This document shows, one piece after another, positions 32,458-41,153 of a DNA stretch of 64,000 bases (position 1 is the first letter of the stretch; each line of letters begins with the position of its first letter). The notes under the pieces were generated by a model. The model was not told the origin of the DNA. It did no database searches and was given only the letters and a program-made list of their open reading frames with translations. Both the position numbers and the translations under genes were made by a program. Source of the DNA: Nonomuraea dietziae (lineage in GTDB: Bacteria; Actinomycetota; Actinomycetes; Streptosporangiales; Streptosporangiaceae); NCBI RefSeq assembly GCF_014195505.1, contig NZ_JACIBV010000001.1, forward strand, positions 7,502,001 through 7,566,000. The letters run 5' to 3'.

Positions 32458-34791
32458 TTATCCCTCCTGGTCAACACTGGTTATGCGCAGGGCGGCCATC
32501 ACGGGCAGATGATCCGAGCACGGCAGGCGCGGCACGTCCGCCGATTCCACCCGCACCCCGCCGGTGACCAGCACATGATCGATGCGCTCCACCGGAGCGT
32601 CGGCGGGCGAGGTGGCGGGATTTCCGAGCGCGATCAGTGGGTCCGACAGCCCTGCCGACTCCAGCACCCGCATCTCCGGATCCCCCGGACGGGTGTTGAG
32701 ATCGCCCGCCAGCACCACGGGACGCCGTCCGCCCGCGGACAGGTCGCGCACGAGCGCGGCCACCTCGGGAGCCTGCCCCGGAGGAGACTGCAGGTGGGTG
32801 TTGACGATGCCCACCTCGTTTCCGCCGACCTCGATCACCGCCGTCTGGGCCTGGGCGCCCGTCGGGTAGCCGTGCTTGCCCAGCGGGTGCGAGACGACCT
32901 GCCTGACCGGCAGGTTCGTCAGCAGCGCGTCGCCCCACACCTGGTCGGCGGCCGGGGCGAAGTAGGCCCGCAGGCCCAGGCCGCGCGCGATCCTGTCAAG
33001 GTCGTCGTGGCCGCCGTTGAGCAGCCAGCCCCTGTCGACCTCGCTGAGCAGCACCACGTCGGGGCGCTTGGCCGCGGCCCACGCGGTGATGTCGTCCAGC
33101 GAGAGCCTGCCGTCAAGGCCGAAGCCCATCCTGATGTTGTAGGCGAGGAGCGTGAACGACGAACCCTCCTTGGGCTGGACGGCGGGTGCGCTCCGCCATC
33201 CGGCCGCCAACGAGAGCCCGGTGAGCACCACGGCCGCGACCACCGGCCGCCACAGACCGGCGAGCCGCCACAGACCGGCGAGCCGCCACAGACCGGCGAT
33301 CCGCCGCAGACCGGAGAACTGTGCGGCCGCCCTGCGGGCTGGAACGCCGGGCCGCACTCCGCCTGCGCCGCCCACGCCCTCGGCGCCGCCGCGGAGGGTC
33401 TCGCCGGTGCCGGTGCCGGCGGCGGCGTCCGCGGTGGAGGCGTCGGTGTCGGTGTCGGCGGAGGTGTTGGTGTCCGCGGCGGTCGCGGTGGCGGTGGGGG
33501 CGGTCACTTCGGCGACCTCAGGGGCGCGGGTGGCGTCGGTGGTGTCGAGGGTCTTCGGGGTGCGCAGGGCGGAGGTGACGCCTACGAGGGCCGCGGCGAC
33601 GGCCACGGCGGTGGCGACGAGGCCGTTGGGGAAGCCGAGGTCCAGGTCGTAGGCCGCGTAGTAGCCGAACACACCGACCAGGAACACCAGCCCGCCGCCC
33701 AGCACCCCCGCCCCCGGCCGTACGGCGGGCGGGCCTGGCCGGGCGGCCACGGCCAGCAGGCCGCCGACGCTCAGGGGGACGAGCTGGCCGTGTCCGGTGG
33801 CGAGCATGAGGACCGTGCCCGCGACGAGGAGGGCGGCCAGGAGCAGGGCGGCTCGCTTCGAGGACACGGGACGGGCCGCGAGCCACACCATGAGCGCCAC
33901 GCTCAGCCCGAACGACCCGAGCCCCAGCGCAGCCTCGCCCAGGGGCAGGCCGTGCCATGCGGCTGTCGACAGGCCCGCGCTCATGCCGACGAGCAGCAGC
34001 GAGGGGCCGAGCAGGAACCACGCGGCCCCTGGGGCGAGCTCCCCTGACCCTGGGGCGACCTGCGAGAACGATGAAGGCTCCCGACCGGGGGCGTGACCGC
34101 CGGGCGCCGCTTGTCCGCCCGCGCCAGACGGGCTCTGCGCCCGAGCGCCGGTTGAAGGAGCCAGCGGGCCGGGGAAGGCGGGAGGGCGGAGGAGGGCGGC
34201 GAAGGCCGGAGAGCGGAGGAGGGCGGCGAAGGCCGGAGAGCGGAGGAGGGCGGCGAAGGCCGGAGAGCGGAGGAGGGCGGCGAAGGCCGGAGAGCGGAAG
34301 AGCGCCGCGAAGGCGGGAGGGTGGAGAAGGGCCGCGAAGGCGGCGCTCAGGGTCAAGGTGGCGAGCCAGGGGAGGGGGCCGTCGCGCCAGACGAGGTCCA
34401 CGCCGTCAAGCAGCAGGTGGACCGTAACGGCGAACGCCAGCCCTGCCGCGATGCCCGTCGGGACGGCCGCGCGGGGAAGGGTACGGCTGCAGCCGTACAG
34501 GAAGAAGAGAGCGGCGCTGACACCCGCCGAGGCGAGCGCGAGCTGGGGTGTGCCGCCGTCGAAGGCCTGCAGGCCGAGTCGGGCGGCGACGAGGACGGCC
34601 GCGCCGCCCATCAGCGACCAGCGGGGGCGCAGCAGGGGCGCGAGGCAGGGCAGCACGAACCACAGGGCGGCGTAGAGGCCCATGAGTTCGGCGGGGGTCT
34701 CGCCCGCGCGGCCGAAGAGCGTGATCAGGGAGGGAAGGAAGACGCGCAGCACGTCGATCAGCAGCGCCAGGCCTAAGGCGAGCAGGAGCAT
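32458..34791 (-). CDS. Multipass membrane protein with C-terminal endonuclease/exonuclease/phosphatase-fold domain
   Basis: 777 aa. Residues 1-440 hold about ten hydrophobic segments interrupted by a nine-residue repeat (RSPAFAALL, six copies). A threonine/alanine/aspartate-rich region and LAGLWR repeats follow. Residues about 545-775 are an EEP domain with metal and catalytic landmarks LAYNIRMG, LLSEVDRGW, GDLNTRPGD, RIDHVLV and SDHLPVMA. The outline resembles eukaryotic Cwh43/PGAP2IP proteins in lipid or GPI remodelling, so a phosphodiesterase acting on a lipid or extracytoplasmic substrate is possible, but function is unproven. It is divergent from a ROK gene. Confidence 0.82.
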   Translation of the reverse strand: MLLLALGLALLIDVLRVFLPSLITLFGRAGETPAELMGLYAALWFVLPCLAPLLRPRWSLMGGAAVLVAARLGLQAFDGGTPQLALASAGVSAALFFLYGCSRTLPRAAVPTGIAAGLAFAVTVHLLLDGVDLVWRDGPLPWLATLTLSAAFAALLHPPAFAALFRSPAFAALLRSPAFAALLRSPAFAALLRSPAFAALLRPPAFPGPLAPSTGARAQSPSGAGGQAAPGGHAPGREPSSFSQVAPGSGELAPGAAWFLLGPSLLLVGMSAGLSTAAWHGLPLGEAALGLGSFGLSVALMVWLAARPVSSKRAALLLAALLVAGTVLMLATGHGQLVPLSVGGLLAVAARPGPPAVRPGAGVLGGGLVFLVGVFGYYAAYDLDLGFPNGLVATAVAVAAALVGVTSALRTPKTLDTTDATRAPEVAEVTAPTATATAADTNTSADTDTDASTADAAAGTGTGETLRGGAEGVGGAGGVRPGVPARRAAAQFSGLRRIAGLWRLAGLWRLAGLWRPVVAAVVLTGLSLAAGWRSAPAVQPKEGSSFTLLAYNIRMGFGLDGRLSLDDITAWAAAKRPDVVLLSEVDRGWLLNGGHDDLDRIARGLGLRAYFAPAADQVWGDALLTNLPVRQVVSHPLGKHGYPTGAQAQTAVIEVGGNEVGIVNTHLQSPPGQAPEVAALVRDLSAGGRRPVVLAGDLNTRPGDPEMRVLESAGLSDPLIALGNPATSPADAPVERIDHVLVTGGVRVESADVPRLPCSDHLPVMAALRITSVDQEG
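33246..33317. repeat. 18-bp in-frame tandem repeat inside the EEP gene
   Basis: GCCGCCACAGACCGGCGA is exact at 33246-33263, 33264-33281 and 33282-33299, with a diverged fourth unit. It encodes the hexapeptide LAGLWR and does not break the frame. Confidence 0.9.
34174..34335. repeat. 27-bp in-frame minisatellite inside the EEP gene
   Basis: Six head-to-tail 27-bp units; those at 34201-34227, 34228-34254 and 34255-34281 are identical and the outer ones are diverged. Each encodes the nonapeptide RSPAFAALL in a membrane-region loop. It has no spacer structure, so it is not CRISPR. Confidence 0.92.
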
Positions 34792-34827
34792 GAGCCATCC
34801 TCACGTCCTGCGGGTCATCAGGCAAGA

Positions 34828-34843
34828 GGGCTAAGCTTTGCCC
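34828..34843. promoter_or_regulatory. Palindrome abutting the ROK1 start codon
   Basis: GGGCTAAGCTTTGCCC is palindromic at 14 of 16 bases and ends at the base before GTG 34844. It could be an autoregulatory operator or an mRNA hairpin that controls initiation. Confidence 0.45.
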
Positions 34844-36004
34844 GTGGAGCGACGTCCTGGTGTGCCCAGGTTGCTGAGGGAGATCAACGACCGGGCCGCG
34901 CTGGAGCTGCTGCTCGACACCGGGCCGATGACGCGCGGGCAGATCGGTGATCTGACGGGCCTGTCCAAGGTGACCGCCTCCCAGACGCTCGCCAGGCTGG
35001 AGGAGCGCGGGCTGGTCGAGGTGGTCGGCGAGCAGGCCGGTGGAAGGGGCCCCAACGCCGCTCTCTACTCGGTGGTGCCCTCCAGCGCCTACGTCGCGGG
35101 GCTCGACGTCGGTCCCGAGCTGGTCTCGACCGCGATCGCCGACATCCATGGCCGCACGATCGCCGAGGTGACCGTCGCGCCCAACGGTCACGACGACCCC
35201 GTCTCCGTGGTGCACAGCGCGGTCGTCAAGGCCTGCCGCAGCGGCAAGGTGAGCCTGGCCAAGCTGCGCGGCGTGGTGATCGGCACGCCTGGCGTGGTCG
35301 ACCCCCGCAGCGGCGACGTGCGCTTCTCCTTCGACCTGCCGGGCTGGCACGAAGGCATCCACGAGGCGCTGGCGGGAGACCTCAAGCGCGAGGTCACGAT
35401 CGAGAACGACGTCAACCTGGCCGCCCTGGCCGAGCGCGCCGCGGGCGCCGCCAAGGGCGTCGACGACTTCGTGCTGCTCTGGGCGGGGCGAGGGCTCGGT
35501 CTCGCGGTGATGCTCGGCGGCAAGCTGCACAGGGGGCGGTCGGGCAGCGCGGGTGAGATCGGCTACCTGCCGGTTCCTGGGGTGCCGCTGGCCGAGGACA
35601 TCAGGGCGGTGCCAGGGCGGCTGCCGTCGCTGGCGGGCGGTCTGCAGTCGCTGGTCAGCGCCGAGGCGGTGGCCGAGCTCGCCAGGGGGTACGGCTACGA
35701 CGGCGTCGCCCAGGCCGTCGCCGACGGTGCGAGGGGCGAGCCGCTGCTCGACGAGATCGCGCACCGGCTCGCGCTGGGGGTGGCGTCGGTGTGCGTGGTG
35801 CTCGACCCCGGGCTCGTCGTCCTGGCCGGTGACGTGGGGAAGGCCGGGGGAGCGGCGCTCACGTCCCGCGTGGAGGAGGCCGTGGTCAGGATCTGCCCGA
35901 TCAGGCCCGAGGTGGTCACCACCGCGGTGGAGGACAACCCGGTGCTGCGCGGCGCGGTCCTCGCCGCCCTCGACCAGGCCCGCGAGGAGATCTTCGCCTC
36001 CTGA
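34844..36004 (+). CDS. ROK-family transcriptional regulator 1
   Basis: 386 aa. GTG 34844 is chosen because VERRPGVPRLLREIND lines up with the start of the ROK paralogue at 41154; TTG 34838 is an alternative. The winged helix-turn-helix (residues about 10-75, LTGLSKVTASQTLARLEERG) is followed by a sugar-kinase-like ROK domain with IENDVNLAALAE. The zinc-site cysteines of NagC/Mlc-type ROK proteins are not evident. It likely senses a phosphorylated or free sugar. A palindrome directly precedes the start. Confidence 0.87.
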   Translation: MERRPGVPRLLREINDRAALELLLDTGPMTRGQIGDLTGLSKVTASQTLARLEERGLVEVVGEQAGGRGPNAALYSVVPSSAYVAGLDVGPELVSTAIADIHGRTIAEVTVAPNGHDDPVSVVHSAVVKACRSGKVSLAKLRGVVIGTPGVVDPRSGDVRFSFDLPGWHEGIHEALAGDLKREVTIENDVNLAALAERAAGAAKGVDDFVLLWAGRGLGLAVMLGGKLHRGRSGSAGEIGYLPVPGVPLAEDIRAVPGRLPSLAGGLQSLVSAEAVAELARGYGYDGVAQAVADGARGEPLLDEIAHRLALGVASVCVVLDPGLVVLAGDVGKAGGAALTSRVEEAVVRICPIRPEVVTTAVEDNPVLRGAVLAALDQAREEIFAS

Positions 36005-36148
36005 CCCCGGAGACCGAACCGCGAGAACCGGTCCCCGAGAGCCCGATCTCCGAGAGCCCGGGAGCCCGGCCTCCGAGAAGCCTGGAATCCGGCCCCCCCA
36101 GATGCGGGCCCCGAGCGTCCGGCCCCCGAGAATGCGGAGAATCCCAGG
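36005..36148. repeat. Degenerate intergenic repeats between ROK1 and the GH3 gene
   Basis: The 144-bp gap between convergent genes is made of diverged 15-17-bp motifs of the form CCGAGAGCCCG / CCGAGAAGCC / CCGAGCGTCCGG. It is reminiscent of the arrays at 1371 and 30565. Short inverted repeats could end transcription, but no clean terminator stem is seen. Confidence 0.5.
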
Positions 36149-37582
36149 TCAGGCGGTCAGGAGTTCGACGGCGGCCTGGGCGTTGGCGCGGGCGGCGCCG
36201 TACGTCGCGATGTAGGCGGCGCTCTCGGGACGCCAGATCGGCAGCCCCATCTCGATCACCGTGGTGTCGGCTCTCGCCGCGACCAGGCGAGAGACCAGCG
36301 TCCTGCTCTCCTCGTAGCGGTGGGCGTCCTTGACGACCACCACCAGCGACCGTCCGGCGGCGCGCTCGAGCAGCTCCTCGGCGTCGGCGTCGGACGGCTT
36401 GACGCGCACGGTCTCGGCCGAGGGCAGGGCCAGCCCCCAAGGGACGTCGCCGACGGCGATCGTGGGCGGGGTGTCGATCTCGATCACCAGCGGGTTCAGC
36501 AGGGTGGCGGTGGCGCCCGTGACGGTGACCGCCCTGCGGGCCGCGTCCAGGCCGACGACGCTCGCCTCGGCGGCGCCCGCCGTGCCGGAGCCGAACCAGG
36601 CGCGCAGGTCGGCGACCCTGGCGGCGGCCTCCTCCAGCCGGGACAGCGGCAGCCGTCCTTCGCCCACGGCGGCGACGATCTCCGCGATGATCTGCCTGAC
36701 GTCGTCGTAGGTCGGCAGCGGGCCCAGGCACAGCAGGTCGGAGCCCGCGGCCAGCGTGCGCACGGCGCCGCCGGCGAGACCGACGCTCTTGGTGATCGCG
36801 TGCATGTCGAGCGCGTCGGTGACGACCACGCCGTCGTATCCGAGCTCACCTCTGAGGAGCTCGGTCAGCGCGGCGGCCGAGAGGGTGGCGGGCTGGTCGC
36901 CGGTGATCACGGGAACCGCGACGTGCGCGGTCATGACGGACTTGGCGCCCGCCTTGATCGCGGCATGGAACGGCACCAGCTCGCGCTCGCGCAGCACGTC
37001 GAGCGGCACGTCGACCACCGGCACCGCCAGGTGGGAGTCCACGCGGGTGGCGCCGTGGCCGGGGAAGTGCTTGACACAGGCGGCGACGTTCACCGACTGC
37101 AGGCCCTGGAGGGCGGCGACGGTGTGCCTGGCGACGAGGGCGGCGTCGTTGCCGAACGAACGGGTGCCGATCACCGGGTTGTCGTCGGCGGTGTTGACGT
37201 CGGCGTCGGGCGCCATGTCGAGGTTCACGCCGCAGGCGGCCAGCTCGGAGCCGATCGCCCGGTAGACGCGGTAAGTCAGCTCGACGTCGTCCACGGCGCC
37301 GAGGGCGGCGTTGCCCGGGTAGGGGCTGCCGATGTGGTAGGCGAGGCGGGTGACGTCGCCGCCCTCCTCGTCCAGCGAGATGACGGGCTCTCCCGCGGCC
37401 TTCAGCGCGGTGGTGAGAGCGCTCAGCTGGGCGGGGTCGGCGACGTTGAACCCGAAGAGCGTGACGCCGCCGAGGCCGGCCTCCAGCTCGCGCAGGACCC
37501 AGTCCGGGGCCGTGGTGCCCTGGAAGGCGACGAGCAGCGTGCCGGCCGCGAGACGGCGCAGCCCCCGATCACTCTGGCTCAT
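36149..37582 (-). CDS. nagZ: Glycoside hydrolase family 3 protein, beta-N-acetylhexosaminidase (NagZ) type
   Basis: 477 aa. The NagZ signature KHFPGHGATRVDSH gives the substrate-binding Lys-His and catalytic Asp/His loop. The nucleophile is in VVTDALDM. A C-terminal accessory domain (about residues 350-477) follows. No signal peptide is visible. It would release GlcNAc from chito-oligomers or muropeptides inside the cell. It sits downstream of an ABC importer on the same strand, separated by two hairpins, which suggests import followed by intracellular cleavage. Confidence 0.85.
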   Translation of the reverse strand: MSQSDRGLRRLAAGTLLVAFQGTTAPDWVLRELEAGLGGVTLFGFNVADPAQLSALTTALKAAGEPVISLDEEGGDVTRLAYHIGSPYPGNAALGAVDDVELTYRVYRAIGSELAACGVNLDMAPDADVNTADDNPVIGTRSFGNDAALVARHTVAALQGLQSVNVAACVKHFPGHGATRVDSHLAVPVVDVPLDVLRERELVPFHAAIKAGAKSVMTAHVAVPVITGDQPATLSAAALTELLRGELGYDGVVVTDALDMHAITKSVGLAGGAVRTLAAGSDLLCLGPLPTYDDVRQIIAEIVAAVGEGRLPLSRLEEAAARVADLRAWFGSGTAGAAEASVVGLDAARRAVTVTGATATLLNPLVIEIDTPPTIAVGDVPWGLALPSAETVRVKPSDADAEELLERAAGRSLVVVVKDAHRYEESRTLVSRLVAARADTTVIEMGLPIWRPESAAYIATYGAARANAQAAVELLTA

Positions 37583-37681
37583 CTTGGAACTCCCCTTTTG
37601 GCGGTCAACCCCTCCCGTCTCCCTTGATGGGGCTCTTGCGGGGAGTGGGTGCGAATGGACGATGGTCTGTGGCAGGGAGCC

Positions 37682-37781
37682 GGTACGGCCCGCGAGCCCG
37701 CGGTCCGGGACGCGGGCCGTACCTCCCTGCAGGTGGGCAGGGCCGGGTACGGCCGCCGCGCGGGTGGTGCGGCGGCCGTAC
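37682..37781 (-). terminator. Two tandem hairpins between permease and GH3 genes
   Basis: Stem 1 pairs 37682-37694 with 37711-37723 (13 bp). Stem 2 pairs 37747-37759 with 37769-37781 (13 bp). Both are perfect. They would terminate or partly attenuate the ABC transcript before the GH3 gene. Confidence 0.7.
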
Positions 37782-37798
37782 GAGCACCTGTGGGTCGG

Positions 37799-38650
37799 TC
37801 AGCCCTTCACGGCGCCGGCCACCAGGCCGGAGACCATGCGGCGCTGGACCAGAAGGAAGAAGATGACGACCGGGATGGTCATCAGCGTCGAGCCGGCCAT
37901 GATGGCACCCCAGTCGACGCCCTTCTGCCCGAAGAAGTACTGGAGCGCGACCGGCATCGTGTAGCCCTCTGAGCTGGACATCAGGTAGAGCGCGAAGACC
38001 AGGTCGTTCCATGCGGTGATGAAGGAGAAGATGCTGGTGGCCACCAGACCGGGGGCGACGAGCGGGAAGAGCACCTTCCAGAAGGTGGTCATCCGGCTGG
38101 CGCCGTCGATCCAGGCCGCCTCCTCCAGCGTCTTGGGCACCGCGGCCACGAAGGTCCTCAGCATCCAGATCCCGAAGGGGAGGGTCACCGCCACCTGGGC
38201 GACGATGATGCCGAGCAGCTGGTCGCCGAGGCCGACGCGCCTGATCATCACCGAGAGCGGGATGAGCATGGCCTCGGCGGGCAGCATCTGCACCACCAGC
38301 AGGGTGATGAGGAAGCTCCCACGGCCCCTGAACCTGAACCTGGCGATGGCCGTCGCCGACAGCAGCGCGAACAGCGAGCCGATCAGCACCGTGCCGAGCG
38401 CCACGATCGCGCTGTTGCGCAGGTAGAGCCAGATCGAGTTGTTGGCCACGCCCTCGGTCAGCACCCGCGAGAAGTGCTCGAGGGTGAAGCTGGTCGGGAA
38501 CGGGATGAACTCGGTGGTGAAGATCTGGTCGTTGGTCTTGAACCCGGTCGAGACCATCCAGTACACCGGGAAGATCGCGTAGAGGAAGACGAGGACTCCG
38601 GCGGTGTTCAGCAGGATCCTGCCGAGCCTCTTGCGCTGTGCCGGACTCAC
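37799..38650 (-). CDS. Sugar ABC transporter permease, MalG type
   Basis: 283 aa from GTG 38650, which overlaps the upstream permease stop (GTGA). Six predicted membrane helices; EAA loop TLEEAAWIDGASRMTTF. It is the last gene of the importer operon before the tandem hairpins. The GH3 gene and ROK regulators nearby suggest amino-sugar or chito-oligosaccharide cargo. Confidence 0.9.
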   Translation of the reverse strand: MSPAQRKRLGRILLNTAGVLVFLYAIFPVYWMVSTGFKTNDQIFTTEFIPFPTSFTLEHFSRVLTEGVANNSIWLYLRNSAIVALGTVLIGSLFALLSATAIARFRFRGRGSFLITLLVVQMLPAEAMLIPLSVMIRRVGLGDQLLGIIVAQVAVTLPFGIWMLRTFVAAVPKTLEEAAWIDGASRMTTFWKVLFPLVAPGLVATSIFSFITAWNDLVFALYLMSSSEGYTMPVALQYFFGQKGVDWGAIMAGSTLMTIPVVIFFLLVQRRMVSGLVAGAVKG

Positions 38651-39654
38651 ATCTCCTCCTGCTTCACGATCTGCCTGACGTAGAACACCGTGATGATCAG
38701 CAGGATGATCGTCAGCACGATGGAGATGGCCGCGCCCGTGCCCATCTTGGGCGGCGGCTTGAAGGCCTCGGCCACGGCGTACATCGACAGGTTGAACGCC
38801 TCGCGGTTGGTCGGGCCGTTCAGGAGGATGTGCAGCTGCGTGTAGACCTTGAAGTCCCAGATGATGGACAGGACGGTCAGCACGGCGAAGACGGGCTTCA
38901 GCAGCGGCAGCGTGATCTTCCTGAAAGTGCGCCAGGCGCCCGACCCGTCGACCCTGGCGGCCTCGTAGAGCTCGTTGGGAATGCCCTTGAGCCCGGCGAG
39001 CACGGACACCGCGATGAACGGGAAGCCCGCCCACACCACGCAGAAGACCAGGACGACGTAGACGGTGAACGCGTCGTTCAGCCACGGCTCGCCGGTCCAG
39101 TCGGCGCGCCCGAAGACCGCCTGCGACAGCCAGTCGGGCAGCAGGTTCAGCGCCCAGTTGATGATGCCGGAGTCGGCGTCGAACAACGACCGCCAGATGG
39201 CGGCCTGGGCGACCGGCGGGATGGCCCAGGCGAACATGCAGCCGATGACCACGAACAGCGACATCTTCTTGCCCAGCTTGTGCAGCAGGACGCCGACCGC
39301 GGTGCCGACCACCAGGGTGAGGGTGACGGCGATCGAGGCGAACACCACGGTGTTGCGCAGCGAGGTCCAGAAGATCTCGGTGGCGAGGACCTTCTCGAAG
39401 TTGGCCCATCCGACCCACTCGGCGGCCTTGCCGCGGATCTGGGCGATGCCGAACTTCTGGAAGGAGATGATGACCAGCTGCACCATCGGGTACAGCAGGA
39501 GCCCGGCGATCACCAGCAGGCCGGGCACGAGCAGGACGTACGGGATGGCCCAGTTGGGAAGCCCGCTGGCCCTCGGGGGCCCGCCCGGCCGCTTTCGGCG
39601 GCGCCCCGGGGCGGAGGAGCCTCCGCCCCGTGCGACCGTGGTCGTGTTCGCCAT
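38647..39654 (-). CDS. Sugar ABC transporter permease, MalF type
   Basis: 335 aa with a basic, glycine/proline-rich 30-residue cytoplasmic N-terminus, then about six membrane helices. The EAA loop reads ELYEAARVDGSGAWRTF. Its start codon lies 2 bp after the binding-protein stop. It forms the pore with the 37799 permease. Confidence 0.9.
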   Translation of the reverse strand: MANTTTVARGGGSSAPGRRRKRPGGPPRASGLPNWAIPYVLLVPGLLVIAGLLLYPMVQLVIISFQKFGIAQIRGKAAEWVGWANFEKVLATEIFWTSLRNTVVFASIAVTLTLVVGTAVGVLLHKLGKKMSLFVVIGCMFAWAIPPVAQAAIWRSLFDADSGIINWALNLLPDWLSQAVFGRADWTGEPWLNDAFTVYVVLVFCVVWAGFPFIAVSVLAGLKGIPNELYEAARVDGSGAWRTFRKITLPLLKPVFAVLTVLSIIWDFKVYTQLHILLNGPTNREAFNLSMYAVAEAFKPPPKMGTGAAISIVLTIILLIITVFYVRQIVKQEEM

Positions 39655-39656
39655 GA

Positions 39657-40988
39657 CTACTGGTTCAGGATCTCTTCGATTTCCTTGTTGGCGTCAGCGA
39701 GAGCCGTGGCTGTGTCCTTCTTGCCCTCGATGACCGCCCTTGCCGCGTTCTGGAGCACGGCCTTGGTCTCGTTGGCCTCGGTCCAGTTCGGGTCGGCGGG
39801 GAACGCCTTGGCCTTGGCGAAGGCGCGGGCGAAGGGGCCCTGCACCGGGTCCTCGGCGAGCGCGGCCAGCGTGTCGGGGTAGATGGGCAGCAGGCCGCCT
39901 TCCTTGGCGTACCTGTCGGCCCAGGTCTTGCTGGTGGCCAGCTTCAGGTACTCCTTGCCCAGGTCGGCCTGCTGGGTGCTGCCCCAGAGCGCGATGTCAT
40001 TGCCGCCGAAGAAGGACGGGGCCTCGCCGCCGGCCTTGGCGGGAAGCGGGAAGAAGGCGAGCTTGTCGCCCTTCAGCTTGCCCTTGGAGTCGACCTCGAT
40101 GCCGGGCAGGTCCCAGCCGGCGGTGAGGTACATGCCGACCTTGTTGTTGGCGAAGCGCTTGCGGATGTCGACCGTGTTCTGCGTCAGGCGCGACTTGCCT
40201 GACAGGCCTTCGGTGACCAGGCTGGTGTAGGTCTCGAAGCCCTTGGCGAAGGTGGGGTCGCTCACCTTGCCGACCCACTTGTCGCCCTCCTTGACGGCGT
40301 ACTCGCCGCCCTCGGCCCATGCGAAGGCGCCGAGCAGGTGGTTGGCGTCGGAACCGCCGTTGAAGGCGAAGCCGTCGACGTCGGCGCCCTTCTTGGCCTG
40401 GATCTTCTTGGCCGCGGCGACGAGCTCGTCCCAGGTCTTCGGGACCTCGATCTTGAGCTCCTTGAACCAGTCGGCGCGGTAGAGGACCGCGCGCGCACCG
40501 GCGCCCCAGGGCAGGCCGTACACCTCGTTGTCAATGGTCTCGAGGCCGAACAGGTTCTTCGGGATCGCGGCCTGGTCGCCCGCGTGCGCGATGTCGGTGA
40601 TCGGCGCGAGCGCGTCCTGGCTCTGCCACAGCGGCACCTGGTCGTTGCCGATCTCGGTGACGTCGGGGCCCGTGCCGGTCGCGGCGGCGGCGAACTTGTC
40701 GTTCACCTGCGGCCAGGGGATCCACTCCAGCTTGACGTCAGCGCCGGTCTGCTTCTTGAACTCGGCGTTCAGCTCTTCCATGTACTTGGCGGCGGCGGGG
40801 TTGCTGTCGCCGAGGCGCCACACGGTGAGGGTCTTGCCGGCGTACTTGGGGCCTGCCTCGGAAGCGGCGGCCGAGCCGGAGGCGGCAGGCTCGGCGGTCT
40901 TCGTGGGCTCACTCGAGCCACAGGCGGCCAGACCCAGGGCCAGAGCGGCGGTGGTCGCCGTGGCGGCCGTGATCTTCGCGATCTTCAC
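39657..40988 (-). CDS. Sugar ABC transporter substrate-binding lipoprotein
   Basis: 443 aa from GTG 40988 (AGGGAGAA upstream). Lipobox LAAC (Cys23), Ser/Thr/Ala-rich linker, then TVWRLGDSNPAA and a family-1 solute-binding fold. The longer frame upstream would run into the intergenic operator and lacks a signal-peptide start. It is divergent from ROK2 with a shared 165-bp control region. Confidence 0.9.
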   Translation of the reverse strand: MKIAKITAATATTAALALGLAACGSSEPTKTAEPAASGSAAASEAGPKYAGKTLTVWRLGDSNPAAAKYMEELNAEFKKQTGADVKLEWIPWPQVNDKFAAAATGTGPDVTEIGNDQVPLWQSQDALAPITDIAHAGDQAAIPKNLFGLETIDNEVYGLPWGAGARAVLYRADWFKELKIEVPKTWDELVAAAKKIQAKKGADVDGFAFNGGSDANHLLGAFAWAEGGEYAVKEGDKWVGKVSDPTFAKGFETYTSLVTEGLSGKSRLTQNTVDIRKRFANNKVGMYLTAGWDLPGIEVDSKGKLKGDKLAFFPLPAKAGGEAPSFFGGNDIALWGSTQQADLGKEYLKLATSKTWADRYAKEGGLLPIYPDTLAALAEDPVQGPFARAFAKAKAFPADPNWTEANETKAVLQNAARAVIEGKKDTATALADANKEIEEILNQ

Positions 40989-41095
40989 TAGGGTTCTCCC
41001 TTCCCGGCTAACGCGTCGGGGGTTGCGCTCATTCGATGCCGTAGAGACCACCGAAGCCTTGATCGCCGGCCTCGGTTGACTGCTGCTAAACTAAC

Positions 41096-41108
41096 AAGAA
41101 ACTTTCTT
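41096..41108. promoter_or_regulatory. ROK-type operator between importer and ROK2
   Basis: AAGAAACTTTCTT is a perfect 13-bp palindrome, overlapped by a second imperfect dyad TTTCTTAAAAGAAA (41103-41116). It lies 46 bp before the ROK2 start in an AT-rich patch of an otherwise GC-rich intergenic region. Confidence 0.65.
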
Positions 41109-41153
41109 AAAAGAAACGGGCGTTAGCGGATCGTGACGAGAGGAGGGGCGTCC

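Noticed and set aside
34174-34335. CRISPR array candidate
   Set aside because: Units are contiguous 27-mers without spacers and encode protein repeats in frame; no cas genes.
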